Source: Corynebacterium terpenotabidum Y-11 (GTDB lineage: Bacteria > Actinomycetota > Actinomycetes > Mycobacteriales > Mycobacteriaceae). From it: 64,000 bases of DNA. The notes under the pieces are model-generated. The model saw only the letters and a list, made by a program, of their open reading frames with translations, was not told the DNA's origin and ran no database searches. Position 1 is the stretch's first letter, and every line of letters starts with the position of its first letter. The DNA lies in NCBI RefSeq assembly GCF_000418365.1, contig NC_021663.1:1426001-1490000 (forward strand). Reading direction: 5' to 3'. The translations under genes were made by a program, and so were the position numbers. Below are positions 46,794 to 57,300 of this stretch, piece after piece.

Positions 46794-48141
46794 CCTTCCC
46801 CGGATCGAGAATCCGGTCAAGTGTCTCCTGGAATTCGTCCTGGCATGCCGCGGGACAGTGCGCGGCCGTCAGTGCGATGAGATGTTCACCGAGATCCACC
46901 AGGTTCGTGATGAATGGCGCTGGCTTCCCGGTCTCCCCGGCATCCAGGATCTCGTGGGCCAGATCAAGGGTGAGCGACAATCGTCCGCTCCCCGGATCCG
47001 ACGCATATCCCGGGCCGACCGCCGGGTCCCGATCCGCCAACCGAGTGATTTCCACGCGGGCGCGGCGTGCCGCCCGGTTGGCCAGTGCTCCGCCGGAACC
47101 GCACCAGCACGCCACGGCAAGCAGGACTAGCGCACGGTAGCGCAACGGCCCCCGGGCCAGAGTCGCGATGCCAGTAAGGAGGTCCCGTACCGTCCGGCCC
47201 GCCGGTCCGGTGGACAGGACCACCAGCACCGGCATCAGGTCATCCCGAAAACAGGCGTCCGCCAGCAGCTCCGGGACCCCTTCAAGTCCCAGTAGCCGGT
47301 GGATGACCCGGGTGGTGTTCTTTCGCGCCGCATGCCGGTGCAGGTCATCGACCAACGCACAGACCGCCGCCACATCGCCGGTGTGGCACAGTCCCTCCGC
47401 CGGACCGCCTACCCCGGCAACTGTGGCATCCCCACCGTCCCCTGTGCCCCCTGCGTCCCCTGGCGTCCGCCCGTTCCACGATCCCTCCGACATGGTCCGC
47501 CGCCAGCTCCCCGGGAGCGTATCCCGCAGCTCATCGGGCACCCGCACCGGATCGAGCAGGCCGTCAAACTCCTCCTGGTCGGGGAAATGCGGCGGCTCTC
47601 CCTGCGGGTCCAGTACCGGGCTTGCGGTCGGGTCCGGCAGCTCCCCTGAGGCCCAGTGATCGTCCTCCTCCGGGCCTGCCCCCCGCACGGCGATCTCCCA
47701 CCACAGACCACCGGCCTGCAGGTCGGTGACGGTGAAGCCGGCCAGAGGTTCCGTCCCCCTGGCCAGGAATTCACGACAGGCCCGCGCGACGAGAGGTTCA
47801 GCGCCCCCACCGATGACCACGATGATCACCTTCCGTTCCTGCCGGTCCCTGGTGGCCTCGGTCATCGCGCGGACCGCGGCGACGACAGCAGCTGTGTCGA
47901 GATCGCTTCTCACCACCGGGCCCACCTCCGAAGACGTCCCCGACAGTCCCGGCGGGCGGTCCGTTCCCCCACCGGGTTCGCTGAGCCCGAGAAAAACCAT
48001 CGAGTTCTCCGGTCGGAAGCCGAGCATAGTCGGTATCGCCGCCAAGAGCGCACCGGTGTCCCGGCCCAGGTTGATGTGCCTCCGGGTGGTGGCGTCGGGA
48101 ATAGCGGGGAGCCTCTTGCTGTTGTCTGGTGTGTACGTCAT
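46750..48141 (-). CDS. DUF4192 family protein
   Basis: 463-residue soluble protein with the DUF4192 pattern, clearest near the N-terminus ([18 protein letters not shown]) and in the late Leu-Leu-Ala-Val-Ala-Cys-Trp-Cys-Gly segment. A Gly/Asp-rich linker of about 40 residues separates two parts. Function is unknown; family is actinobacterial. ATG 48141 is chosen by family likeness, with AGGGAA 13 bases upstream. Its end overlaps galE by 44 bases. Confidence 0.83.
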   Translation of the reverse strand: MTYTPDNSKRLPAIPDATTRRHINLGRDTGALLAAIPTMLGFRPENSMVFLGLSEPGGGTDRPPGLSGTSSEVGPVVRSDLDTAAVVAAVRAMTEATRDRQERKVIIVVIGGGAEPLVARACREFLARGTEPLAGFTVTDLQAGGLWWEIAVRGAGPEEDDHWASGELPDPTASPVLDPQGEPPHFPDQEEFDGLLDPVRVPDELRDTLPGSWRRTMSEGSWNGRTPGDAGGTGDGGDATVAGVGGPAEGLCHTGDVAAVCALVDDLHRHAARKNTTRVIHRLLGLEGVPELLADACFRDDLMPVLVVLSTGPAGRTVRDLLTGIATLARGPLRYRALVLLAVACWCGSGGALANRAARRARVEITRLADRDPAVGPGYASDPGSGRLSLTLDLAHEILDAGETGKPAPFITNLVDLGEHLIALTAAHCPAACQDEFQETLDRILDPGKVTLVRSELARRAER

Positions 48142-48204
48142 GGGGAGATCATTCCCTACCGGATACGCTGACAGCGTCGACGTCACGGCATTAGTGCAGG
48201 TCCT

Positions 48205-48231
48205 TGTGGATAACTCAGGCCCTGTGGACAA
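48205..48231 (+). promoter_or_regulatory. Pair of DnaA-box-like sequences
   Basis: TGTGGATAA at 48205-48213 and TGTGGACAA at 48223-48231: same orientation, 18 bases apart. They are exact complements of TTATCCACA and TTGTCCACA, the standard and actinobacterial DnaA boxes. They lie between the divergent DUF4192 and PAC2 genes. Confidence 0.6.
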
Positions 48232-48328
48232 AGATTGGTACGCTGGTCGGATCTGCCGACCGCTACCGGCTCACGCCAGCTCAGGCGGCATGAAGCAGAA
48301 GGAAGACGAGCGGAAGGAGTGACGGACG

Positions 48329-49318
48329 GTGACCGGGAACAGCCCCATGGAGAACCACCTGTACGAACTCGAGTACCCTGCCCCCGGCAACGGGGTGTCG
48401 GCGGATGGCGATCTGGTGATGATCATCGCACTCCAGGGCTATGCTGATGCAGGTCAGGGCGTCCATCAGGCCGGCCAGCACCTGCTGCAGGCCCTGGAAC
48501 ACCGTCCAGTCGCGACCTTTGACGTGGACTCGCTCATCGACTACCGCTCCCGTCGCCCCGGGATCACCATCGACCGCAGTCGGCTCGTCGACTCGGAACA
48601 GCTTTCGCTGTCCCTGCACCGGATCGAGGATTCCGCCGGAACCCCGTTCCTGCTGCTCGAAGGGCCCGAGCCTGATCTCCGGTGGAACGCCTTCAGCAGG
48701 GCTGTGGCAGAACTCGCCACGCGGCTCGGGGTGGACCGCGTCATCGCCTTGTATTCGGCGCCGATGACCGTTCCCCACACCCGTCCCCTGGTGATCTCCG
48801 CCCACTCTTCGGACCCCGCACTTGTCGCCGATCTGCAGCGGTGGGAGTCCAGGATGATCATTCCGGGTGCCGCAGCCCTCAACATCGAGTTGTCACTGTC
48901 CCGGGCGGGAACGGACACCGTGGGGCTCACCGCCCATGTTCCCCACTACATCGCGGCATCAGACTATCCGGAAGCCACCTACGGGCTGCTGCACACTGTA
49001 GAACAGGTCGGCGACCTCCAGCTTCCCCTGCGGGCGCTGCAGACCGACATGGAGAAGGTCCGTACGCAGCTCGCCGAACAGGTCGAGAGCTCCGGGGAGA
49101 TCGCCACGGTGGTCGCGGCCCTGGAACGTCAGTACGACAATGAGATGGCCAGGTTGCGGCAGCAACGGGAGAACACGCTCCTCGCCCCGGGCCAGGAGGT
49201 GCCCTCCGGTGAGGAACTCGGGGCCGAGTTCGAGCGTTTCCTGGCCGGGATGACCGGTGACGGAGAGGACGGGGAGGCCACCGACGGACCGGCCGACGGA
49301 CCGGCCGACGACTGCTAG
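48329..49318 (+). CDS. PAC2 family protein (Rv2714-like)
   Basis: 329-residue member of the PAC2 (proteasome assembly chaperone 2-like) family, with Leu-Gln-Gly-Tyr-Ala-Asp-Ala-Gly near the start, Ile-Ala-Leu-Tyr-Ser-Ala-Pro-Met mid-protein, and the late His-Val-Pro-His-Tyr-Ile motif. The C-terminus is helical, then Asp/Gly-rich. Corynebacteria lack a 20S proteasome, so the role here is not clear. GTG start with AAGGAG about nine bases upstream. Located downstream of dtxR-galE, like Rv2714. Confidence 0.88.
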   Translation: MTGNSPMENHLYELEYPAPGNGVSADGDLVMIIALQGYADAGQGVHQAGQHLLQALEHRPVATFDVDSLIDYRSRRPGITIDRSRLVDSEQLSLSLHRIEDSAGTPFLLLEGPEPDLRWNAFSRAVAELATRLGVDRVIALYSAPMTVPHTRPLVISAHSSDPALVADLQRWESRMIIPGAAALNIELSLSRAGTDTVGLTAHVPHYIAASDYPEATYGLLHTVEQVGDLQLPLRALQTDMEKVRTQLAEQVESSGEIATVVAALERQYDNEMARLRQQRENTLLAPGQEVPSGEELGAEFERFLAGMTGDGEDGEATDGPADGPADDC

Positions 49319-49359
49319 ATCCCTCCGGCCCACCGACCCTGTCCGGACCGGACGGTACG

Positions 49360-52029
49360 GTGGAGGCCGTGACCTCCACGACCTCCACGACCTCCACGAC
49401 CGCCACGACCGCCACGACCGCCACGTCCCTGGTTCCGCCAGTGCCGCCGACCCTCGCCGACCAGCTTCCGGATCTGGCCGAGGTGCCTGCGTCGTTGCTG
49501 GATGACGCCGTGCTCGATTCCTTCCTGGCCTGGGCGAGAGACAGAGGCATCACCCCCTATCCGGCTCAGGAAGAGGCGGCGACGGCCCTGGCCGCAGGGG
49601 ACAACGTCATCCTTGCGACGCCGACCGGCTCCGGAAAGTCCCTGGTCGCCACGGCAGCCCACTTCATCGCGCTGGCCCACGGTCAACGCAGTTTTTACAC
49701 GGCGCCGATCAAGGCCCTGGTCAGTGAAAAGTTTTTCGCGCTGTGCGAGATCTTTGGCCCCGACAAGGTGGGGATGATGACGGGCGACGCCACAGTCAAC
49801 GGTCGCGCCCCGATCATCTGTGCGACCGCGGAGATCGTCGCGAATATCGCGCTGCGCGACGGTGCGGACGCCGACATCGACCAGGTGGTCATGGACGAGT
49901 TCCACTACTACTCGGAACCGGACCGCGGCTGGGCATGGCAGGTGCCGCTACTGGAACTGGGCAAGGCCCAGTTCCTGCTGATGAGCGCCACTCTCGGGGA
50001 CACTGCCTGGTTGGAGAAGGATCTCGCGGAACGGACCGACCGGACAAGTACCCTGGTCGCCGGGACGACCCGCCCGGTCCCGCTGGACTTCCACTACGTG
50101 TACACCCCGGTCCATGAGACCGTCGAAGAGCTCCTGGATCACGGCAAGGCTCCCGTCTACCTGGTCCATTTCTCCCAGCGAGAGGCCGCCGAACGTGCCC
50201 AGGCACTCACCAGCCTCCACCTCCTGGGGGACAAGGAGGAGACGGTGCGTCGTAAGGCGGCAATCGCTGATGCGATCGGGGAATTCCGGTTCTCCTCGGC
50301 GTTCGGGAAAACCCTGTCGGGTCTCCTGCGCAGGGGAATCGGCGTCCACCATGCCGGGATGCTGCCCAAGTACCGTCGCCTGGTCGAACGGCTCGCCCAG
50401 CAGGGACTACTCACCGTCATCTGCGGAACAGACACCCTGGGTGTCGGGATCAACGTGCCGATCAGGACCGTGGTACTCACGGGGTTGGCGAAATACGACG
50501 GTGTCCGGCACCGCGTCCTGAAGTCCCGCGAGTTCCACCAGATCGCGGGTCGGGCAGGTCGTGCCGGGTACGACACCGAAGGCACGGTCATAGTCGAGGC
50601 ACCGGACCGCGAGATCGAAAACTACCGTTTGCGGCAGAAGGCCGGCCAGGACCCGAAGAAGCTGAAGAAACTGCGGAAGAAGCACGCCCCGGAGGGTCGG
50701 GCGACCTGGTCGGAGTCCACTTTCGACCGGTTGACGACCGCCGAGCCGGAGGAGCTGGTTAGCCAGTTCAGGATGAGCAACGCCATGCTCATCAACGTCA
50801 TCGCCCGCGACCAGTGGACCTACGCTGCCCTGAAGAGCCTGCTGCGCGGCAACCATGACACGCGCACCCGGCAGAACCGGGAGATCCTCACCACGATCGA
50901 CCTGTACCGGGGCTTGGTGCGCTCCGGCATCGTCGAGGAGGTTCCCGCGGACACCCCGTCGGGCAAGGACGCCCGGCTGACCCGTGAGCTGCAGCGGGAC
51001 TTCGCCCTCAACCAGCCCTTGTCCCCCTTCGCGCTGGCCGCCCTGGAACTGCTGGATCCGGAGTCCCCGACGTTCACTCTCGACATCATCAGCACGTTCG
51101 AGGCCATTCTCGACGATCCCGGTCAGATCCTCACCGCTCAGCAGCGGGTGCGTCGCGGCGAGGAGATCGCAGCGCTGAAGGCCGAGGGTGTCGAGTACAC
51201 CGAGCGCATGGCCCTCGTCGAGGAGATCACCTGGGACATGCCTCTGCGTGAGGAACTCGACAATGCCTACGAGATCTTCTGCGGATCGAACCCGTGGGCC
51301 AAGGACTTCCGGCTCTCGCCGAAGTCCGTGGTGCGCGAGATGATCGAGAAGGCGATGACCTTCTCCGACCTGGTCTCCACCTATTCGCTGGCCCGGGCCG
51401 AAGGGGTGGTTCTGCGGTATCTTACGGACGCCTGGCGCACCCTGTCGCACAGCGTGCCACCGGAGTTCCGCACCGAGGAACTCGAGGACATCATCATCTG
51501 GCTCGGAGAGCTGGTCCGCCAGGTCGATTCCTCGCTGGTGGACGAATGGGCGGCGATGTCGGATCCGGACGCGCCGGTGACTGCCGAGCAGGTCGCCGAG
51601 CATGCATTCGGCGTCGGCGACGCGTCCCTGTTGTCCGCCAATCCCCGCGCCCTCCGGCGCATGGTACGCAACCACATGTTCCGCCATGTCGAACTCTTCG
51701 CCTTCGAGCGCGAGGAGCAGCTCGCCACTCTCGACGGATACCTCGAGAGCCCGCCGGACTGGCCCGCGGAAATGGACGCCTACTTCGACGAATACGACGA
51801 TGTGTCCACCGACACCGCTGCGCGATCCGGGGAGATGGTGACCATCGTGGAAGGCACGGCGGGTTCCAGGGCGGAGGCGGTCGCCGATCCCCGGGCATGG
51901 ACGGTCCGGCAGATTCTTGATGACCCGGCCGGGGACCACGGGTGGGTCTTTGAGGGCGTGGTGGACCTCGACGCCACCGATGACGCCGGCGAGGTGCGGC
52001 TACGTCAGTTGCAGATCATCCGCGGCTGA
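49360..52029 (+). CDS. Ski2-like DEAD/DEAH-box RNA helicase with DUF3516-type C-terminus
   Basis: 889 residues. After a Thr/Ser-rich repeat (residues 5-22) comes Walker A Thr-Pro-Thr-Gly-Ser-Gly-Lys-Ser (about 87-94), the DExH box Asp-Glu-Phe-His-Tyr-Tyr, Met-Ser-Ala-Thr, and motif VI Gln-Ile-Ala-Gly-Arg-Ala-Gly-Arg-Ala-Gly. The second half, from about 420, is the long domain found in actinobacterial DUF3516 helicases. RNA remodelling or decay is the likely role. GTG 49360 gives the longest frame; GTG 49369 is also possible. The stop overlaps oxyR by 14 bases. Confidence 0.88.
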   Translation: MEAVTSTTSTTSTTATTATTATSLVPPVPPTLADQLPDLAEVPASLLDDAVLDSFLAWARDRGITPYPAQEEAATALAAGDNVILATPTGSGKSLVATAAHFIALAHGQRSFYTAPIKALVSEKFFALCEIFGPDKVGMMTGDATVNGRAPIICATAEIVANIALRDGADADIDQVVMDEFHYYSEPDRGWAWQVPLLELGKAQFLLMSATLGDTAWLEKDLAERTDRTSTLVAGTTRPVPLDFHYVYTPVHETVEELLDHGKAPVYLVHFSQREAAERAQALTSLHLLGDKEETVRRKAAIADAIGEFRFSSAFGKTLSGLLRRGIGVHHAGMLPKYRRLVERLAQQGLLTVICGTDTLGVGINVPIRTVVLTGLAKYDGVRHRVLKSREFHQIAGRAGRAGYDTEGTVIVEAPDREIENYRLRQKAGQDPKKLKKLRKKHAPEGRATWSESTFDRLTTAEPEELVSQFRMSNAMLINVIARDQWTYAALKSLLRGNHDTRTRQNREILTTIDLYRGLVRSGIVEEVPADTPSGKDARLTRELQRDFALNQPLSPFALAALELLDPESPTFTLDIISTFEAILDDPGQILTAQQRVRRGEEIAALKAEGVEYTERMALVEEITWDMPLREELDNAYEIFCGSNPWAKDFRLSPKSVVREMIEKAMTFSDLVSTYSLARAEGVVLRYLTDAWRTLSHSVPPEFRTEELEDIIIWLGELVRQVDSSLVDEWAAMSDPDAPVTAEQVAEHAFGVGDASLLSANPRALRRMVRNHMFRHVELFAFEREEQLATLDGYLESPPDWPAEMDAYFDEYDDVSTDTAARSGEMVTIVEGTAGSRAEAVADPRAWTVRQILDDPAGDHGWVFEGVVDLDATDDAGEVRLRQLQIIRG
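49372..49425. repeat. Six 9-base tandem repeats in a helicase N-terminus
   Basis: Three ACCTCCACG units followed by three ACCGCCACG units, coding Thr-Ser-Thr and Thr-Ala-Thr triplets at the start of the helicase. In-frame, so copy change would only alter tail length. Confidence 0.9.
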
Positions 52030-52987
52030 GCTGCCGGTCAAGGACGTCCCGGCTCCGGGACGCGACCTCCTCCCATGCCCGGACCACGGCATCGGCGATG
52101 ACGGTGAAATCCTCGGTCCGCCCGGAACTGGCCCGGTGGCACAGGATGACTTCCCGACCGGCGACAGCGGCTCCTCCGGCGAAGGTCGCCATGGACAGTC
52201 CGGAACGGTCGCATTCGGCGGCGACCGCGGACAACGGCACCAGGGTGCATCCGAGACCACCGACCACACACTGGATGATGGTGGTGAGGCTGGCTGCTCG
52301 GGTCACCGCCCCGGAGGGGTCACGGCGCATCGAGGCGCTGCGGCAGAGATCCAGGATCTGGTCACGGAGGCAGTGGCCGTCGTCGAGGAGCAGAAGGTCG
52401 AGGTCGTCGAGATCGGCGACCGTGAGATCGCGGCGTCCGGCGAGGGGATGGCCGGGAGGGGTGAGGAGGACGAACTCCTCGTCGAAAAGATGCATCTCTC
52501 CGGTGCCGGGGACGGTGACCGGTCCGGCGACGAGAGCGGCGTCAAGCCCGCCCTGTCGGAGGGTGTCGAGCAGGTCGGCGGTCTTTTCCTCGATGATTCG
52601 GAGCTGGAGTTGCGGTGCGACGTCCGGGAGCCCCCGCAGCAGGGTCGGCAACAGGAACGGTGCAATGGTGGGGATCATGCCGAGAGTCATCGGGCCGACG
52701 AGGCCGCCCTGTGCTCCCCTCGCGTGGCTGACGAAGGCGTCGAGACCGTCGAGGGCCGCCTGAGCGTCCGGCAGCAGTGAGGATCCGACAGGGGTGACGA
52801 TGACGCGCCGGGTCGAACGTTCAATGAGCTGGACGCCGAGCCCCTGTTCGAGTGCCGCGAGCGCCTGGGACAGCGAGGGTTGGGAAATACCCAGGCGCTG
52901 GGCGGCCGTCCCGAAATGCCCATGCTCGGCGATCGCCACGAACGTCCGCAACTGGGAGACGGTCGGACGGAACTCCTTATTGGCCAT
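52016..52987 (-). CDS. oxyR: Hydrogen peroxide-sensing LysR-type regulator OxyR
   Basis: 323-residue LysR-family protein: winged helix-turn-helix at about 8-66 and a periplasmic-binding-like sensor domain. The peroxidatic and resolving cysteines are kept as Cys206 and Cys215 in Gly-His-Cys-Leu-Arg-Asp-Gln, nine apart as in E. coli Cys199 and Cys208. Divergent from ahpCD, its expected target. In C. glutamicum OxyR acts as a repressor; either mode is possible here. The 3' end overlaps the helicase by 14 bases. Confidence 0.95.
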   Translation of the reverse strand: MANKEFRPTVSQLRTFVAIAEHGHFGTAAQRLGISQPSLSQALAALEQGLGVQLIERSTRRVIVTPVGSSLLPDAQAALDGLDAFVSHARGAQGGLVGPMTLGMIPTIAPFLLPTLLRGLPDVAPQLQLRIIEEKTADLLDTLRQGGLDAALVAGPVTVPGTGEMHLFDEEFVLLTPPGHPLAGRRDLTVADLDDLDLLLLDDGHCLRDQILDLCRSASMRRDPSGAVTRAASLTTIIQCVVGGLGCTLVPLSAVAAECDRSGLSMATFAGGAAVAGREVILCHRASSGRTEDFTVIADAVVRAWEEVASRSRDVLDRQLSRG

Positions 52988-53020
52988 ACCTATAAACCTA
53001 CTCCGGCGGGGGAACGACGC

Positions 53021-53040
53021 CTATCCGCCGATACATATAG
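53021..53040. promoter_or_regulatory. Candidate OxyR-binding dyad
   Basis: CTAT (53021-53024) and ATAG (53037-53040) form an imperfect dyad with a 12-base gap between oxyR and ahpC, in an AT-richer patch. Shape fits a LysR site but the match to a known OxyR box is partial. Confidence 0.3.
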
Positions 53041-53081
53041 CTAAGCCTTATTGAACAGGGGTAGACCCATTGCCCCTTCCA

Positions 53082-53110
53082 TTGCACTGATTCTGCCAAG
53101 ATGACATAAT
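53082..53110 (+). promoter_or_regulatory. Sigma-A-type promoter of ahpCD
   Basis: TTGCAC (53082-53087), 17-base spacer, CATAAT (53105-53110), giving a 5' leader of about 40 bases before the GTG. Confidence 0.7.
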
Positions 53111-53158
53111 TAAAGACAGTTCCAACGCAAGAGTCTTTCGCCTTAGGAGGCAACCACC

Positions 53159-53755
53159 GTGTCCATTCTCACCGTCGGTGACCAGTTCCCTGAATTCAAT
53201 CTCACCGCCCTCAAGGGCGGCGACCTGCACGAGGCCAACGCCCAGCAGCCGGAGGACTACTTCGAGGACGTCAACCTCGCCAAGTACGAGGGCAAGTGGA
53301 AGGTCGTCTTCTTCTACCCGAAGGACTTCACCTTCGTCTGCCCGACGGAGATCGCCGCTTTCGGCAAGCTCGACGACGAGTTCCAGGACCGTGACACCCA
53401 GATCCTCGGCGGCTCCACTGACAACGAGTTCGCCCACTTCAACTGGCGTGCCACCCACCCGGAGCTGAAGACCGTCCCCTTCCCGATGTTCGCTGACGTC
53501 CGTCACGACCTCATCCGCGCCCTCGGCGTGGAGAACGCCTCCGGTGTCGCCGACCGCGCGACCTTCATCGTCGACCCCGACAACGTGATCCAGTTCGTCT
53601 CCGTCACCCCGGACGCCGTCGGCCGCAACGTCGACGAGGTCCTCCGTGTCCTCGACGCCCTGCAGTCCGAAGAGGTCTGCGCCTGCAACTGGCAGGCCAA
53701 TGACCCGACCAAGAACATCAACAAGATGGACGTCGTCCAGGAGGCTCTGCACTAA
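53159..53755 (+). CDS. ahpC: Alkyl hydroperoxide reductase / peroxiredoxin AhpC
   Basis: Two-Cys peroxiredoxin of 198 residues that reduces peroxides and peroxynitrite. Peroxidatic Cys61 in Phe-Val-Cys-Pro-Thr-Glu and the resolving pair Cys174 and Cys176, the same three cysteines at the same positions as in M. tuberculosis AhpC. GTG start with AGGAGG eight bases upstream. Electrons come through AhpD, encoded directly after it (TAA immediately followed by ATG). Confidence 0.97.
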   Translation: MSILTVGDQFPEFNLTALKGGDLHEANAQQPEDYFEDVNLAKYEGKWKVVFFYPKDFTFVCPTEIAAFGKLDDEFQDRDTQILGGSTDNEFAHFNWRATHPELKTVPFPMFADVRHDLIRALGVENASGVADRATFIVDPDNVIQFVSVTPDAVGRNVDEVLRVLDALQSEEVCACNWQANDPTKNINKMDVVQEALH

Positions 53756-54280
53756 ATGTCGATCGACAACCTCAAGAACGGTCTCCCCGAGTACGCCAAG
53801 GATCTGAAGCTGAACCTCGGTAGCCTCGCTCGGTCCACCGAACTGTCCGAGCAGCAGCTGTGGGGCACCTTCGTCGCCACCGCAGCCGCCACCCGAAACG
53901 ACCAGGTCATCTCGGAGATCTCCGAAGAAGCGAAGACCCACCTGTCGGACGAGGCCTACAACGCTGCCCTCGCCGCCGCGTCGATCATGGCGATGAACAA
54001 CGTCGCCTACCGCGGCCGTGCCTGGCTCGGGGACGACTACACCCAGGTCCGCATGGGCCTGCGGATGAACGTCATCTCCAAGCCCGGTATCGAGAAGGCC
54101 GACTTCGAGCTTTTCTCCCTCGCCGTCTCCACCATCAACGGTTGTGAGCACTGCACCATCGCCCACGAGAAGACCGTGCGCGAAGAGGGTCTCACCAAGG
54201 AGCAGGTCTTCGAGTCCGTCAAGATCGCCGCTACCGTCGCTGGTGTCGCCCAGGCGCTGCAGATCGCGGACGCCATCTAG
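53756..54280 (+). CDS. ahpD: Alkyl hydroperoxide reductase AhpD
   Basis: 174-residue carboxymuconolactone-decarboxylase-fold disulfide reductase that recycles AhpC. Catalytic Cys130, Cys133 and His137 (Cys-Glu-His-Cys-Thr-Ile-Ala-His) are at the same positions as in M. tuberculosis AhpD. Starts on the base after the ahpC stop, so translation is coupled. Confidence 0.96.
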   Translation: MSIDNLKNGLPEYAKDLKLNLGSLARSTELSEQQLWGTFVATAAATRNDQVISEISEEAKTHLSDEAYNAALAAASIMAMNNVAYRGRAWLGDDYTQVRMGLRMNVISKPGIEKADFELFSLAVSTINGCEHCTIAHEKTVREEGLTKEQVFESVKIAATVAGVAQALQIADAI

Positions 54281-54312
54281 ACACCTCCGGTCCTGCCGGT
54301 CACATCGCCCGT

Positions 54313-54357
54313 AACGCCGGGTACATCTCCCCTCCCCGGGGCGATGTGCCCGGCGTT
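54313..54357 (+). terminator. Terminator after ahpCD
   Basis: 15-base arms (54313-54327 and 54343-54357) with one T-G pair around a 15-base loop, 32 bases after the ahpD stop. Followed by TTCG only, so the T run is weak. Confidence 0.65.
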
Positions 54358-54389
54358 TCGCGTCGTCTACCCGATGGTAGAATCGCCGG

Positions 54390-57300
54390 GTGGTATCCGA
54401 GGACAACAGGCCAGCACGCAAGGGGAACGGACGGCGACGGAAGCGGCGTCCCTCGGGGCAGGGACACTCCCGGGCACGAGGCCCACTGCGCCAGAATCTC
54501 GACAGGAACCTTCAGTTCCCCGGGTCACTCCCTGTCTCCGCGCGACGCGACGACATCATGTCGGCGATCCGCGACCACCAGGTCGTCATCGTCGCCGGCG
54601 AAACAGGCTCAGGCAAGACCACCCAGTTGCCGAAGATGTGCCTGGCCCTCGGCCGGGGTGCACACGGCCGGATCGGGCACACCCAGCCCCGGCGTATCGC
54701 CGCCCGGAGCGTCGCCGACCGGATCGCCGAGGAGCTGGGCGAGCACGTCGGCGAACCGGGGGGCCGGGTCGGCTACAAGATCCGGTTCGATGACACGGTC
54801 TCAGACTCGACCGCCGTCAAACTGATGACCGACGGAATCCTGCTCGCCGAGATCCAGCACGACCGGCTGCTACGTGCCTATGACACGATCATCATCGACG
54901 AGGCCCACGAACGCAGTCTCAACATCGACTTTCTGCTCGGCTATCTGCGGGAAATCCTGCCTCAGCGCCCTGACCTCAAGATCATCGTCACCTCGGCGAC
55001 GATCGATCCGGAGTCCTTCGCGAAACACTTCGCGGACGCCGACGGGAACCCTGCCCCGGTCATCGAGGTTTCCGGCCGGACCTTCCCCGTCGAGATCCGG
55101 TACCGCCCCCTGGTCCGCACCGTGGGTGCCGACGACAACGGAGAGGGTGGTCGGGAGGTTGAGACTGACCCGCTCGACGGTCTGATTGACGCCGTGCGCG
55201 AACTGACCGCCGAAGGCCCCGGCGACATCCTCTGTTTCTTCTCCGGGGAACGCGAGATCCGGGATGCCGCTGACGCACTGCAGGACGCGTCCTTCCGGGG
55301 CATCGACATCCTCCCCCTGTTCGGCCGCCTCTCCGCGGCCGAACAGCATCGGGTGTTCAGTACCGGACCCCGGCGTCGGATCATCCTGGCCACCAATATC
55401 GCCGAGACATCACTGACGGTGCCGGGAATCCGCTACGTCATCGACACCGGCTACGCCCGCATCTCCCGGTACTCCCACCGCACCAAGGTGCAGCGTCTGC
55501 CGGTCGAGGAGATCAGCCAGGCGTCCGCCCGGCAGCGGTCCGGGCGCTGCGGACGCACCTCCGACGGCATCGCAATCCGCCTGTACTCCGAGGAGAACTT
55601 CACCGCCCGACCCGAATTCACCGACCCGGAAATTCTCCGCACCCACCTGTCGAGCGTCATTCTGTCCATGGCGTCCCTCGGACTGGGTGACATCTCCGAG
55701 TTCCCGTTCCTGCAGCCGCCGGACGCGAAATCGGTACGCGACGGCATCCAGCTCCTCCAGGAGCTCGGCGCCTTCTCCCCCGGCAACGGTGCCGCCGGGA
55801 AGGCGACCTCCACTGACCGACCCCTGACCGCCATCGGCACCGACATGGCACGGATCCCCACCGATCCCCGCCTGGCACGGATGCTCGTCGCCGCCCATGA
55901 ACACAATGTCCTGGAACAGGTGGCCGTGATCATCGCCGCACTGAGCATCCAGGATGTCCGGGAGCGTCCCTCGGAGAAACAGGCACAGGCTGACCAGGCC
56001 CATGCGCGGTACAAGGCGGACTCAGACTTCGTCTCCCTGCTCATGTTGTGGAACTACCTGCAGGAGAACCGTCAGACCCTCTCTGGAAACCAGTTTCGCC
56101 AGCTGTGCAAGCGGGAGTTCGTCCACTATGTACGGGTCCGGGAATGGATGGACCTGGTCCGTCAGTTCCTCACCATCATCCAGGAACTGCACTGGAAGGT
56201 CCCGAACATCAGGCATGTCCGCACCCTCACCTTCGATCTCGACGGGAAGGGCACCGGTGGCGCACCCGCCGTCGCCGAGGATGAGGTCCACAGGGCCCTG
56301 CTGTCGGGGCTGCTGACCAATACAGGCATGCGGGAAGGCAACTCCCGGCAGTTCACCGGTACCCGGAACACCCACTTCGTCATCCACCCCTCCTCGCACC
56401 TCGCGAAGAAGCCACCGCAGTGGGTCATGGCCGCCGAACTGGTGGAGACCTCCCAGGTCTTCGCCCGGACGGTTGCGCCGCTCACCCCGGAATGGGTCGA
56501 GGAGATTGCCCCGCACATGGTGAAGTACAGCTACGCCGAACCCCACTGGTCGTCGAAACGGGGTGCGGCGATGATCCATGAGAAGGCTCTGCTGCTGGGC
56601 CTGCCGATTGTCGCTGACCGGACCGTGCCCCTGGCCAAGGTCGATCCCGTGGCAGCCCGGGAGACCTTCCTCCGTTCGGCACTGGTAGAGGGTGACTGGC
56701 ACACCCGGCACGCCTTCTTCCGTCACAACCGCGATCTGCTGGAGCAGACCACCCGACTGGAGGAGAAGGCCCGCCGCCGGGACATCGTTGTCGACGACGA
56801 GACTCTGTACGCGTTCTATGACGCGCGGATCCCTGCCTCGGTGGTCTCCGCCCGGCACTTCGACTCCTGGTGGAAGAAGGCCAGGCACGGTTCCCCAGAC
56901 CTCCTCAACTTCACCGAGGACGCGCTGATCAGTTCGGATGCGCAGGCAGCGGAAGCCCGGGAGTTCCCGGACACCTGGCGCCAGGGTTCGGTGGAGTACG
57001 AGCTCGACTACGTCTTCCGCCCCGGTGACCCGGCCGACGGCATCACCATGAAGGTCCCGCTGCCGCTGCTCGCGTCAGTGGACGACACCGACACCCGGTG
57101 GCTGGTCGCCGGCATGCGGGAGGAACTCTGCGTCGCTCTGATCCGAACATTGCCCAAACCCCTGCGCCGGGGTGTGGTTCCGGCCGGTGAATTCGCCCGT
57201 GCCGCCCTGGCCCGGATGACGCCCTACAACGGCCCGGTCGACGAGGCCCTCGCCGACGCCCTCCGGACCCTCGGCGGGTCCGGTATCAGCGCCTCGGACT

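Noticed and set aside
53048..54421. 457-residue frame on the minus strand
   Set aside because: Antisense to ahpC and ahpD, whose catalytic residues are all conserved.
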